Assembly: GCF_030684215.1 (NCBI RefSeq)
Contig: NZ_JAUXOV010000024.1
Location: 62,001 to 126,000 of the forward strand
Direction of reading: 5' to 3'
DNA length: 64,000 bases
Source of the DNA: Pseudotabrizicola sp.
GTDB lineage: Bacteria > Pseudomonadota > Alphaproteobacteria > Rhodobacterales > Rhodobacteraceae
This document shows, piece after piece, positions 18,368-27,283 of this stretch (the stretch's first letter is position 1; each line of letters begins with the position of its first letter). The notes under the pieces are model-generated. The model ran no database searches. It was not told the origin of the DNA and saw only the letters and a list, made by a program, of their open reading frames with translations. Both the position numbers and the translations under genes were made by a program.

Positions 18368-18979
18368 ATGCCCAACACTCCGAAATCGCAAACGGTGGCA
18401 GATACGCGTGTCGTGGTGTCACCCGATGGGCTGTCCGCGACCCTTGCGGCATTGCCGAAAAAAGGGCCGCCCCCGGTGCATTTGTGGAACCCGCCCTATT
18501 GCGGCGAAATGGACATGCGGATCGCCCGTGACGGCACATGGTTTCACGAGGGCACACCGATTGGCCGGGTCGCGATGGTCAAGCTGTTCTCGTCGATCCT
18601 GAAACGCGAAGGGGATCGCTTCTATCTTGTGACCCCGGTGGAAAAGGTCGGCATTCAGGTCGATGACACGCCATTTCTGGCGGTGGACCTTTTGGCCACC
18701 GGAGCGGGCCGTGACCAGAACCTGACCTTTAGCACAAAAACCGAAGATGAGGTACTGGCCGGACCAGACCACGCCATTCGCATCACCCTTGACCCCGCAA
18801 CCGCAGAACCGGCCCCCTTTGTCCACATCCGCGGCGGGATGGAGGCGCGGATCGACCGCAAGACATTTTATCGGCTGGTTGATCTGGGAACGCAGGAAGA
18901 TGTTGACGGCACCCCATGGTTCGGCGTTTGGTCAGCGGGCGTTTTCTTTCCCATGACCCGATCGGCTGACTTGCCCTGA
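18368..18979 (+). CDS. DUF1285 domain protein
   Basis: This 203-residue protein matches the DUF1285 family: PPVHLWNPPYCGEMDMRIARDGTW, then GTPIGRVAMVKLFSSILKR and YLVTPVEKVGIQVDDTPF, ending with RKTFYRLVDLG. The family is structurally characterised but its function is not settled. I use the ATG at 18368, because the upstream ATG at 18341 lacks a binding site and the family start. Its stop codon directly abuts the start of the hydroxypyruvate isomerase gene, so the two are coupled. Confidence 0.85.
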   Translation: MPNTPKSQTVADTRVVVSPDGLSATLAALPKKGPPPVHLWNPPYCGEMDMRIARDGTWFHEGTPIGRVAMVKLFSSILKREGDRFYLVTPVEKVGIQVDDTPFLAVDLLATGAGRDQNLTFSTKTEDEVLAGPDHAIRITLDPATAEPAPFVHIRGGMEARIDRKTFYRLVDLGTQEDVDGTPWFGVWSAGVFFPMTRSADLP

Positions 18980-19756
18980 ATGCCCCGATTTGCCGCCAAC
19001 CTGACGATGCTGTTCACCGAGGTGCCCAGCCTGCACCGACCCGAACTGGCGGCGCAGGCCGGGTTTGACGGTGCCGAAGTTCTGTTCCCATATGATCACC
19101 CCGAAGCTGACTGGGAACGCGCGCTGGCGGGCCTGCCGCTGGCACTGATCAACACGCCACCCGGCAACTGGTCGGCGGGGGATCGTGGCTTTGCCGCGGT
19201 TCCGGGGACAGAGGACATATTTCGCGACGGATTCTTGCGTGCGGCCGCCTTGGCGACACGTCTGGGTGCCGAACGGGTGCATGTGATGGCAGGAGTCGCC
19301 AAAGGGCCGCAGGCCGAACAGGTCTACCGGGAAAATCTTGCATGGGCAGTGCAGCAGGCCCCCGATTTGCGCCTGACGGTAGAGCCGATCAACCCGGACG
19401 ACATGCCCGGCTACTTCCTGAACGACTTTGATCAGGCAGCCCGCATTCTGGACGATCTGAACAGCCCGCAAATTGGTCTGCAATTCGACGTCTGGCATGC
19501 CGCGCGCATCCATGGCAACGCCACCGCCGTATGGCACGCGCACCACGACAGGATCAGCCATGTGCAGATCGCAGGCTTCCCATCGCGCAATGAACCGGGC
19601 GGCGGGGGCTTTGACCTGCCCGCCATGTGCAGTGCGCTGGATGCCGGGGATGGCAGCATTTGGGTATCGGGCGAATACCGACCCGCGCGCGCTACCGTGC
19701 ATGGGCTGATGTGGCTTCAGGCGCTGAAATCGCGCAACCAACCGATTGGCGACTGA
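18980..19756 (+). CDS. hyi: Hydroxypyruvate isomerase family protein
   Basis: This 258-residue TIM-barrel sugar-phosphate isomerase-like protein is of the Hyi/OtnI type, converting hydroxypyruvate and tartronate semialdehyde or related oxo-acids. [13 protein letters not shown] at the N-terminus, [27 protein letters not shown] with a metal-binding Glu, [25 protein letters not shown] and ISWVSGEY-like metal/active-site blocks are present. It starts immediately after the DUF1285 stop. 2-Oxo-tetronate isomerase activity cannot be excluded. Confidence 0.85.
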   Translation: MPRFAANLTMLFTEVPSLHRPELAAQAGFDGAEVLFPYDHPEADWERALAGLPLALINTPPGNWSAGDRGFAAVPGTEDIFRDGFLRAAALATRLGAERVHVMAGVAKGPQAEQVYRENLAWAVQQAPDLRLTVEPINPDDMPGYFLNDFDQAARILDDLNSPQIGLQFDVWHAARIHGNATAVWHAHHDRISHVQIAGFPSRNEPGGGGFDLPAMCSALDAGDGSIWVSGEYRPARATVHGLMWLQALKSRNQPIGD

Positions 19757-19838
19757 CGCCTTCGGGCCGCGTGTCTCCCTTGCCCGCGCGGTGGTTTGCC
19801 GTATGATGCGGACGCAGCAAAACCACAGGATTCCAGCC

Positions 19839-20024
19839 ATGACCACCAACGCACCCGAAACCCAGATCGTCACCACCTGGAAAGTTTGCTGCGACGGCGG
19901 CGAAGGTGCCCTGGGCCATCCGCGCGTCTGGCTGACCATTCCGCAAGACACCGGATTTGTCGAATGCGGCTATTGCGACAAGCGGTATGTGATCGACCGT
20001 GAGCACGCCCACGGCGATCACTGA
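19839..20024 (+). CDS. Zinc-finger (zf-CHCC) protein, NDUFS6-like
   Basis: This 61-residue protein has the CHCC zinc pattern: [19 protein letters not shown], then [13 protein letters not shown]. Related small alphaproteobacterial proteins correspond to the C-terminal domain of the complex I accessory subunit NDUFS6 (13 kDa). AGGA lies 8 nt before the ATG at 19839. No nuo genes are near. It is on the same strand as hyi, 82 nt downstream. Confidence 0.85.
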   Translation: MTTNAPETQIVTTWKVCCDGGEGALGHPRVWLTIPQDTGFVECGYCDKRYVIDREHAHGDH

Positions 20025-20088
20025 AAACCAACCGCTTTGGGCTTGGCGACGCAGTGCCGTGCTCGCTTGACCAATCGCTCACGCGTGT

Positions 20089-20547
20089 TCAGCTGATCGG
20101 GATATCGAAACTGCCGCATTTCATCACGGCCTCGGCGCTGGGGTTCCCATCGCGGAAATACTCCAGCACATGCATGCCCGACCAGCTTTGAACCACCTCT
20201 TCTCGGTTGCTGATCCCCTTGCCAAGCGCCGTGCCTATGTATTCATCCTAATAGAAATAGATCACCGTCGCGCTCATCCCGTCGTCACAGACCACATTGG
20301 CCTGTCCAGTGCCAAAAGCGTTGCGGCTGGTCCAATCCCCCGCACAGGTCGCCCCGTCATTGACCACCCCGGCCAAAGTCCCCTCGCCGCGACCAAAGGC
20401 ACGGCCATGAAACCAGCGCCCCTGCTCTCCGATACAGGCAAGAATACGGACGCAATTCGCACCATCATCCGTCATCGGACACAGATCGACCTCGGCAAAG
20501 ACCGGGGTGGCGGCAACAAGCAAGGGTGGCAGCAGACGCAGGAACAT
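20089..20547 (-). pseudogene. Secreted protein gene interrupted by an in-frame amber codon
   Basis: The frame starts MFLRLLPPLLVAATPVFA (signal peptide) and encodes a Cys-rich secreted domain. It reads through VIYFY to a TAG at 20250-20248. Without any frameshift the same frame then stays open for 52 more codons (DEYIGTALGKGISNREEVVQ and on, ending FDIPIS) to a TGA at 20091-20089. The coding-like sequence after the stop suggests a recent nonsense mutation, a sequencing error or readthrough. GAGG lies about 10 nt before the ATG at 20547; two upstream ATG codons are less supported. It is divergent from polA across 40 nt. Product unknown. Confidence 0.65.
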
Positions 20548-20587
20548 GGCAAGACTGACCTCAAATCGTATGACGGGGAGTTTGACC

Positions 20588-23398
20588 ATGGGCGCGCAGT
20601 TCGGCAAGGGGCACCATCTGCATCTGATCGACGGATCGGCCTATATCTTTCGCGCCTATCACGCACTGCCCCCCCTGACACGCAAATCAGATGGCCTGCC
20701 GGTGGGGGCTGTCGCCGGGTTTTGCAACATCCTCTGGGGTGAGCTGACCAAATCAGGGCGCGAAGTACCGACCCATATTGCGGTGATCTTTGACTATTCT
20801 TCCAAAACTTTCCGCAACGACATCTACCCAGCTTACAAAGCCAACCGCCCAGAGCCGCCCGAAGACCTGCGCCCGCAGTTCCCGCTGACCCGCGACGCCA
20901 CCCGCGCCTTCAACGTCGCCTGCATCGAGATCGAAGGGTTCGAGGCCGATGACATCATCGCCACCCTCGCGCGCCAAGCGGTCGAGGCGGGCGGCGCCTG
21001 CACCATCATCTCCTCCGACAAAGACCTGATGCAACTGGTCGGAAACGGTGTGCGGATGCGGGATCCGATGAAAGACAAGACCATCGACCGCGATGAGGTG
21101 ATCGAGAAATTCGGCGTCGGGCCAGAACGTGTGGTCGATGTACAGGCACTGGCTGGCGATTCGGTCGACAACGTGCCGGGCGCGCCGGGGATCGGGCTGA
21201 AAACCGCAGCCCTTTTGATCAACGAATACGGCGATCTGGAAACCCTGCTGGACCGCGCAGCCGAGATCAAGCAACCCAAGCGCCGCGAGGCCCTGATCGA
21301 CAATGCCGATCTGATCCGCATTTCCAAACGCCTTGTCTCGCTGGACTCCCAAGTGCCGCTGGACTTCGGCCTCACCGATCTGGACATGCGCGACCCAGAC
21401 CCGGAAACCCTGATGACCTTCCTGCAAGAGATGGAGTTTCGCACCCTCACCCGCCGCGTATCAGAGCGGCTAAAGGTCGAGGCCCCCGCCCTGCCCGAAG
21501 CCCCCGAAAAGCAAGCCGCCACCCCCGAACGCCTGCCCTTCGATGCAAGCCACTATGAGCGGGTCGACACCCTGCCTGCCCTTCACGCCTGGGCAGACCG
21601 TATCCACGAGGTCGGCCATGTTGCGGTAGATACCGAAACCACCAGTCTGGACGAGATGCGCGCCGAACTGGTCGGCATCTCGCTCTGCGTGGATGCGGGC
21701 CGCGCCTGCTATATCCCCATCAGCCACAAACAGGGCGGCGGCGATCTGTTCGGCACAACCGATCTGGTGCCGGGGCAGTTGCCGCTGGATGACGTGCTTG
21801 CGGTGCTGAAACCAATCCTCGAAGACCCGGCGATCCTGAAAATCGGCCAGAACATGAAATATGACTGGAAGATCTTCGCCCGCATCGGGGTGACGGTCGC
21901 GCCGATCGAGGACACCATGCTGATGTCGTCGGCCATGTATGCGGGCCTGCACAATCACGGCATGGACACGCTGTCAGAAACCTACCTCGGCCATACACCC
22001 ATTCCGATCAAGCCTCTGCTTGGCTCGGGCAAATCGGCCATCACCTTTGACCGGGTGGCGATTGATGATGCAGTGAAATACGCCGCCGAAGATGCCGACG
22101 TAACCCTGCGCCTGTGGCAAAACTTCCGCCCAAACCTGCACCGCACCCATGTGACGACGGTGTATGAAACGCTGGAACGCCCGCTGGTTCCGGTGCTGGC
22201 CCGCATGGAAATGCACGGCATTCAGGTTGATCGCGACACGCTCTCACGCATGTCCAACGCCTTTGCCCAGAAAATGGCCGGACTGGAGGATGAAATTCAG
22301 ACCCTCGCAGGCGACAAGTTCAACGTAGGCTCCCCCAAGCAACTGGGCGAGGTGTTGTTTGACAGGCTGGCCCTGCCCGGCGGCACCAAAGGCAAGACCG
22401 GGGCCTATGCCACCGGGGCCGATATTCTCGAAGACCTGACCACGCTGGAAGACACCCACCCAAAGGGTGCGCAACTGGCCGCCCGCGTGCTGGACTGGCG
22501 GCAGCTGTCAAAGCTTAAATCCACCTATACCGACGCGCTGCAAGACCACATCAACCCAGAAACCGGGCGGGTGCATACGTCTTACTCGCTGGTGGGGGCC
22601 GTCACCGGGCGGTTGTCCTCAACCGACCCAAACCTGCAAAATATTCCGATCCGGACCGAAGAAGGTCGCCGCATCCGGGAAGCCTTCGTCGCACCCGCAG
22701 GCCGCGTGCTTGTGTCGCTCGACTATAGCCAGATCGAGCTGCGCATCCTCGCCCATGTCGCCGACATCCCCTCGCTGCAGCAGGCGTTCAAGGATGGCAT
22801 CGACATCCATGCGCTGACCGCATCGGAGATGTTCAGCGTGCCTTTGGATCAGATGACGCCAGATATCCGCCGCCGCGCCAAGGCGATCAACTTCGGCGTG
22901 ATCTATGGCATCTCCGGCTTTGGCCTTGCCCGCAACCTGCGCATCCCACGCGCCGAGGCACAGGGCTTCATCGACCGCTATTTCGAACGCTTCCCCGGAA
23001 TAAAGGAATACATGTCCGAAACGATCAAATTCGCCCAGGATAAAGGCTATGTCCAAACCCTGTTCGGTCGCAAAATCCATACACCCGAGATCAACGCCAA
23101 AGGCCCCACCGCAGGCTTTGCCAAACGCGCCGCCATCAACGCCCCAATCCAAGGGACCGCCGCAGATGTAATCCGCCGCGCCATGATCCGCATGCCGGAT
23201 GCGATCAAAGAACTCGACGCCAAGATGCTGCTGCAGGTGCATGATGAACTGCTGTTCGACGTGTCCGAAACCGACGCAAACGAACTGACCGCTCGTGCAA
23301 AAGCAGTGATGGAAAGCGCGCACCGCCCGGTTCTGACGCTCAAGGTGCCGCTCACGGTCGAATCGGGTCAGGGCAAGAACTGGGCTGCGGCCCACTGA
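20588..23398 (+). CDS. polA: DNA polymerase I
   Basis: This is a full-length Pol I of 936 residues. The 5'-3' exonuclease domain is at about residues 1-290 (HLIDGSAYIFRAYHALPPL, then EADDIIATLA and SSDKDLMQLV). The 3'-5' exonuclease domain at about 340-540 keeps DTETTSLDEM, so proofreading is probably intact. The polymerase has motif A (SLDYSQIELRILAHV), motif B (RRAKAINFGVIYGISGFGLA) and motif C (LQVHDELLFDV). GGGGAG lies 7 nt before the ATG at 20588, so the longer frame to 20507 is not used. It acts in repair and Okazaki-fragment processing. Confidence 0.96.
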   Translation: MGAQFGKGHHLHLIDGSAYIFRAYHALPPLTRKSDGLPVGAVAGFCNILWGELTKSGREVPTHIAVIFDYSSKTFRNDIYPAYKANRPEPPEDLRPQFPLTRDATRAFNVACIEIEGFEADDIIATLARQAVEAGGACTIISSDKDLMQLVGNGVRMRDPMKDKTIDRDEVIEKFGVGPERVVDVQALAGDSVDNVPGAPGIGLKTAALLINEYGDLETLLDRAAEIKQPKRREALIDNADLIRISKRLVSLDSQVPLDFGLTDLDMRDPDPETLMTFLQEMEFRTLTRRVSERLKVEAPALPEAPEKQAATPERLPFDASHYERVDTLPALHAWADRIHEVGHVAVDTETTSLDEMRAELVGISLCVDAGRACYIPISHKQGGGDLFGTTDLVPGQLPLDDVLAVLKPILEDPAILKIGQNMKYDWKIFARIGVTVAPIEDTMLMSSAMYAGLHNHGMDTLSETYLGHTPIPIKPLLGSGKSAITFDRVAIDDAVKYAAEDADVTLRLWQNFRPNLHRTHVTTVYETLERPLVPVLARMEMHGIQVDRDTLSRMSNAFAQKMAGLEDEIQTLAGDKFNVGSPKQLGEVLFDRLALPGGTKGKTGAYATGADILEDLTTLEDTHPKGAQLAARVLDWRQLSKLKSTYTDALQDHINPETGRVHTSYSLVGAVTGRLSSTDPNLQNIPIRTEEGRRIREAFVAPAGRVLVSLDYSQIELRILAHVADIPSLQQAFKDGIDIHALTASEMFSVPLDQMTPDIRRRAKAINFGVIYGISGFGLARNLRIPRAEAQGFIDRYFERFPGIKEYMSETIKFAQDKGYVQTLFGRKIHTPEINAKGPTAGFAKRAAINAPIQGTAADVIRRAMIRMPDAIKELDAKMLLQVHDELLFDVSETDANELTARAKAVMESAHRPVLTLKVPLTVESGQGKNWAAAH

Positions 23399-23510
23399 AC
23401 CTGCCCGCCACCAAATGGGCTCCGCCCCTCGGCTTCGCCTCGAGCCGGAGGCAACCCGAGGAGACGCGCGCGACGAGATAAAAAGAGTGCGGCGCAGCCG
23501 CGCATTCAGA

Positions 23511-23882
23511 TCAGACCGGCTCGACCAGACGGCCCAGGATACGGCCGCCCAGAATGTGCAGGTGGTAATGCGGCACTTCTTGCATACCATGCGTTCCCGC
23601 ATTGGTTATAGCGCGGTAGCCCTCGGCCCCGGTCAGACCCAGCATCTCGCAGATCTGGGCACAGGCGCGGTGGAAATCGACCAGCTCCTCGGCCGGTGCC
23701 TTGGCCGCAAACTCGGCAAAATCCACATAAGCCCCTTTCGGGATGACCAGTACATGCACCGGCGCTTGTGGTCCGATGTCGTGAAACGCCAGCGTGTGCG
23801 GGGTTTCCAGCACCGTCTTGTTCGGGATTTCACCGCGCAAGATACGGGCAAAGACGTTGTTGGGGTCATAGGGTGTTTTCAT
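23511..23882 (-). CDS. HIT-family (histidine triad) protein
   Basis: This 123-residue HIT protein of the HINT type acts on nucleotide phosphoramidates or related substrates. It has NVFARILRGEIPNKTVLET, the hydrophobic strand VHVLVIPKG, and the triad VPHYHLHILGGR. I place the start at the ATG at 23882. The 19 extra upstream codons come from the overlapping 3' end of the glycosyltransferase gene, which includes a 15-bp tandem duplication. It is convergent with polA across a GC-rich 112-nt gap that I could not assign. Confidence 0.9.
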   Translation of the reverse strand: MKTPYDPNNVFARILRGEIPNKTVLETPHTLAFHDIGPQAPVHVLVIPKGAYVDFAEFAAKAPAEELVDFHRACAQICEMLGLTGAEGYRAITNAGTHGMQEVPHYHLHILGGRILGRLVEPV

Positions 23883-23886
23883 TGGA

Positions 23887-23916
23887 TCAGTCCACAAAAA
23901 GTCAGTCCACAAAAAG
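23887..23916 (-). repeat. 15-bp tandem duplication at a gene junction
   Basis: TCAGTCCACAAAAAG occurs twice in a row without a mismatch (23887-23901 and 23902-23916). Read on the minus strand, each copy encodes the last four residues and the stop codon of the glycosyltransferase. The second copy now forms the leader of the HIT gene. Confidence 0.95.
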
Positions 23917-25479
23917 ATAGTCAGTGCCCGCAATATCACGAGCCTTTTCTACCGGGATATCAAGAAATTCGGCCAGGGGTGTGGTGTTTTCATCGATGCT
24001 GGCCGACTGACGAATGCGGTGAAAATCCTTGAACCCGGCATCGCGCAACCGGTCAGATTCAAACTTCACATCATAGCGGATCGTCGGCAGCAGCCTGTCG
24101 ATGGTTTCCTGTGGGGTCCGGTCGCCGGCAAGACCAACCCGCCGGGCATGGCCGATCAGGTAGTCATCGGTAAAATCACAGTCGATTTCCAAAAGCCGCA
24201 CCGTCGCCTTATCATTGTAGAAATCCTGCATCAGATCGACATTCGCCGGGTCAATGCACAGCACCAGTTTATCGGTTTCCCAATAGTCGAACAGCATCCG
24301 CACCAGCGCCCGGCGGTGGCGGGTCCGCTTTTCCAGCGTGTTCTGAATGCCGCCCAAATCGGGCAATTCGGTATTATCTTCGTTGAACAGATATTCGATG
24401 GCTGGCATGTTTGTCACTTGCCGCACCCGGTCCACCAGTCGCTTGGCCACATGCCATTTCTTGCAGGTTACCATCATCAGCTGCCGTTCACGCCCGACGG
24501 TGCTTTCACGCTCCCAAAAGCGCGGGGCAAAGCGGCGACCGATCCGGCCACGTCCGGTCAGAAACTTGAACAGACTTCGCCCTTCGTTCGAGATCTGAAA
24601 GCGCACGCTCTTGGTCGTGTAGAGCTTGCCCAGCCGTTCCTTCAGATCCGTGGCCTGAGGGCTGATTTTACGCGCAAAGATGTAATCCTGGCTGAGCAAA
24701 AGATCAAAGTGGTCATTGTAGAAGGTGACCGGCATGCCGTAATCGGTGAACATCAGAAATGTCAGACTGCGGCAGCGGATGTCTTGTTCTGGCACCAGAT
24801 GACGCACCAGCGTCTGAAAGAATGTCTCGTCCGGGATCCACGTTGTACGGAAAAAACGCATCACGTCACGTCGACGGTCGCTGAACTGCAGGATCTGTTC
24901 AATCGTGCGGCGACGCAGGCACCACCATTGCGATCCGATCTGCATCTGGATATCGGCGGGCACCTTGCGCGTCAGGCCCAGTTTGCGCTGCCAGTCCATC
25001 GAGCGATAGAACCACTCTTTTTGTGTGCGCTCGTTGAAGTAGTGTCGAAAGACAAGCCGTTCATCCCGGATGCCGGTTTTGATCCAGTCCGAGTTGAAAA
25101 AATCGACGCTTTCAACGTAATCCACATCCTCACGATCAAGAAAATCATGCGTATATTCCGCTGATTTGATCGGCATGCAGTCGCCCGACAGCATGTAAAA
25201 ATGCGTCGCGCGCGTAAATGCCTCGACCGCTGCGCGCACAGCAAGCAAGGTCGCCTCGACAAGACTCCATTCCCCCCAGCCACATTTGACCCGCCGTTTT
25301 GCAAAAACGACGGACGGGTTGGCGGAAAGCTCTGCCTTAATCCGGTCAAAATCGCTCTGACGGGCATTGGCATCGAAGTGTATCGCGACGAAATCACCAC
25401 CAGCCGTCAACCGTTCCGCCTGAGCAATAATGCCATCAGGGTCTTTGTGGGTCAGAAGGATGTAGGCTATTCTTGCCAT
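23902..25479 (-). CDS. GT14 (Branch-type) glycosyltransferase with DUF5928-like C-terminus
   Basis: This 525-residue protein has an N-terminal beta-1,6-N-acetylglucosaminyltransferase-like domain (residues 1 to about 290): IAYILLTHKDP, FVAIHFDANA, KCGWGEWSLVEATLLAV, YMLSGDCMPIKSAEY, SQWWCLRRRTIEQIL and TWIPDETFFQTL. The C-terminal half resembles the DUF5928 region found in Rhodobacterales, with charged blocks and no clear membrane helix. It probably adds GlcNAc-like sugars to a surface or exported glycan. It is divergent from a sulfotransferase gene across about 140 nt, so the two may modify the same glycan; that is inference. Confidence 0.82.
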   Translation of the reverse strand: MARIAYILLTHKDPDGIIAQAERLTAGGDFVAIHFDANARQSDFDRIKAELSANPSVVFAKRRVKCGWGEWSLVEATLLAVRAAVEAFTRATHFYMLSGDCMPIKSAEYTHDFLDREDVDYVESVDFFNSDWIKTGIRDERLVFRHYFNERTQKEWFYRSMDWQRKLGLTRKVPADIQMQIGSQWWCLRRRTIEQILQFSDRRRDVMRFFRTTWIPDETFFQTLVRHLVPEQDIRCRSLTFLMFTDYGMPVTFYNDHFDLLLSQDYIFARKISPQATDLKERLGKLYTTKSVRFQISNEGRSLFKFLTGRGRIGRRFAPRFWERESTVGRERQLMMVTCKKWHVAKRLVDRVRQVTNMPAIEYLFNEDNTELPDLGGIQNTLEKRTRHRRALVRMLFDYWETDKLVLCIDPANVDLMQDFYNDKATVRLLEIDCDFTDDYLIGHARRVGLAGDRTPQETIDRLLPTIRYDVKFESDRLRDAGFKDFHRIRQSASIDENTTPLAEFLDIPVEKARDIAGTDYLFVD

Positions 25480-25620
25480 ATTGGCGACGATCCCCGAGGC
25501 GGCTGACTCACTGTTTCTCTAAATAGCTTTATCACACATTGAAACGACAGAGTTTTTTTGCGACTCTGGGCGTAAGAATGCACTGGGTAGCCAAGCCCGG
25601 CAGAAATGGAGCGGTTTGAT

Positions 25621-26439
25621 ATGGGATTTCCCGGCACATGGATGACAGAAAGTGAAAGCATGGTGTACCGGGTAGTCCCGAAATGCGCCTGTTCGACCAT
25701 TGGTCAGATCATGTTCTATTCTGACCACGGCGAATTTTTCGACGGCGACATCCACGATTCGAAAAAGGGCCTGCACAAATGGGCGCAAGATGACAGCCAG
25801 CCGCTGATCGAACGCAATGTGAAGGGGCACAAATCTTATGCCTTTACCTGCGTGCGCAACCCGTATCAGCGTATCCTGTCATCATTTTTCGACAAGATCT
25901 GCGGCATCCAGCGCAATGGAAAGCGCTATCGCGGCAATCTTGTGCCGCAACTGGCGCAGAAATACGGGATAGAGGTCGGCAGCCCCGAGGATAATTTCGA
26001 CTTTGACCAGATCAAAAGCTTTCGTCGCTTCCTTTTGTTCGCGCGCGACACCATCCGCTGGCGCAAACCGATGGAGCCGGACATCCACTGGTCGGCCATG
26101 TCGGGGCATATCTCGACATTCATCGTCAACGGCGGGCGCTACGACCACATCTTTTTCACCGAGATGTTCAACGATGGCATGCAGGTGGTGCTGGACCAGA
26201 CCAAACACAAGCATGCGGTTGATCTGAAAAAAATTCCGCGGTTTAATGAGAGCGAAGGGCACGGGCCCAAGCGCGCGCATCCGGTTGAAGATTATTTCGA
26301 CGACCTGTCGCGGCATCTGGTCTGGGAAATCTACAAGCGGGACTTCCAGCTGTTCAAATATGATTTCGACAATCCGGGCAACAAGCTGCCGGTTGGCCAG
26401 ATTGATCTGGAGGAAGTTCACGCGAAACTGGGCGACTGA
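25621..26439 (+). CDS. Sulfotransferase family 2 protein
   Basis: This 272-residue sulfotransferase uses PAPS. The 5'-phosphosulfate loop is YRVVPKCACSTIGQIM and the 3'-phosphate-binding segment is FTCVRNPYQRILSSFFDK, as in carbohydrate (chondroitin/HNK-1 type) sulfotransferases. It has no signal peptide, so it would act in the cytosol. An ATG exists at 25606, but GGAG lies 9 nt before the ATG at 25621 and gives the better start. The neighbouring divergent GT14 gene suggests sulfation of a polysaccharide. Confidence 0.85.
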   Translation: MGFPGTWMTESESMVYRVVPKCACSTIGQIMFYSDHGEFFDGDIHDSKKGLHKWAQDDSQPLIERNVKGHKSYAFTCVRNPYQRILSSFFDKICGIQRNGKRYRGNLVPQLAQKYGIEVGSPEDNFDFDQIKSFRRFLLFARDTIRWRKPMEPDIHWSAMSGHISTFIVNGGRYDHIFFTEMFNDGMQVVLDQTKHKHAVDLKKIPRFNESEGHGPKRAHPVEDYFDDLSRHLVWEIYKRDFQLFKYDFDNPGNKLPVGQIDLEEVHAKLGD

Positions 26440-26515
26440 TTTTTTTCATCGCCCGTGTCATGGCTTTGTGGCCCGACCGCTCTAGTTTGCTGCACAGCAG
26501 AAAACGAGGCGTCTG

Positions 26516-27283
26516 ATGCGGACAGTGATTATCATGGGGTCAGGCCCCGGCGTTTTGGCCGCAGCTGCCATGCCAAAGGGCGACGCCCATCTGGTGGCAA
26601 TCAACAATGCTTGGCAGGTGCGCCCCGACTGGGATGCGCTGATCCACCCAGAGGATTTTCCGGTTGATCGGCGCCCAACCAGCCTGCACCCCGGCCAAAG
26701 CGTCGTGACCTCTGCCGAGTATGTTCCCTTGCAAAATGCGCTTGGCGGGTTTGTCTATGCCGGCGGCACCATGGCGTTTACGGCTGCCTATTGGGCACTG
26801 CGGGCGCTGCACCCCAAGGTGATTGCGATGGTCGGCTGCGATATGGTCTATCCAGCAAGCGGCCCCACACATTTTTATGGCACCGGCACGCCTGACCCGT
26901 TGCGGGATGATATCACCTTACGCTCGCTTGAAGCGAAATCGGCGCGGTTCATGGTGCTGGCGGCGCGCGCAGGCTGCGCGGTGGTGAACCTGTCGAATGC
27001 GCCCGAAAGCCGTCTGATCTATCCGCGCACCACGCGCGACGCGCTGCCCAATCAACACCCGATGGCCTTTGACGCCCGCCTGACCGAAGCCGCCCTGCAC
27101 CGCGAAGCGGAACTGGGCTATGTGGTGCCCTCGGGCAAATACTGGAAAGAGGCCGACCGCTTTGATCCAGCCGAGATTGACCGGGTCGATGCGATGTGGC
27201 TGCGGGCGGCTGGGTTCAGATCAAGCCTTCGCGCCGGAACAGCGCTTTCAGATCCGCCTCGGGCCGCGCACCGAAATGGCTGA
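26516..27283 (+). CDS. Unknown protein, possible MptE/DUF115-like fold
   Basis: This 255-residue protein starts with a glycine-rich motif, VIIMGSGPGVLAAA, followed by LVAINNAWQVRPDWDALIHP and GGTMAFTAAYWALRALHPKV, then GCDMVYPASGPTHFYGTG. This pattern is reminiscent of MptE/DUF115-type proteins found in glycan loci, but I cannot assign a function. No signal peptide or membrane segment is seen. It follows the sulfotransferase gene on the same strand (76-nt gap). Its last 68 nt overlap the 3' end of the convergent adenosine kinase gene, which is unusually long; the tail after WLRAAGF may be a recent extension. Confidence 0.7.
   Translation: MRTVIIMGSGPGVLAAAAMPKGDAHLVAINNAWQVRPDWDALIHPEDFPVDRRPTSLHPGQSVVTSAEYVPLQNALGGFVYAGGTMAFTAAYWALRALHPKVIAMVGCDMVYPASGPTHFYGTGTPDPLRDDITLRSLEAKSARFMVLAARAGCAVVNLSNAPESRLIYPRTTRDALPNQHPMAFDARLTEAALHREAELGYVVPSGKYWKEADRFDPAEIDRVDAMWLRAAGFRSSLRAGTALSDPPRAAHRNG

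Noticed and set aside
25548-25568. CAGAGT-N9-ACTCTG between the glycosyltransferase and sulfotransferase genes
   Set aside because: Six-base arms with a 9-nt T-rich loop are too weak to separate from chance in a divergent gap.
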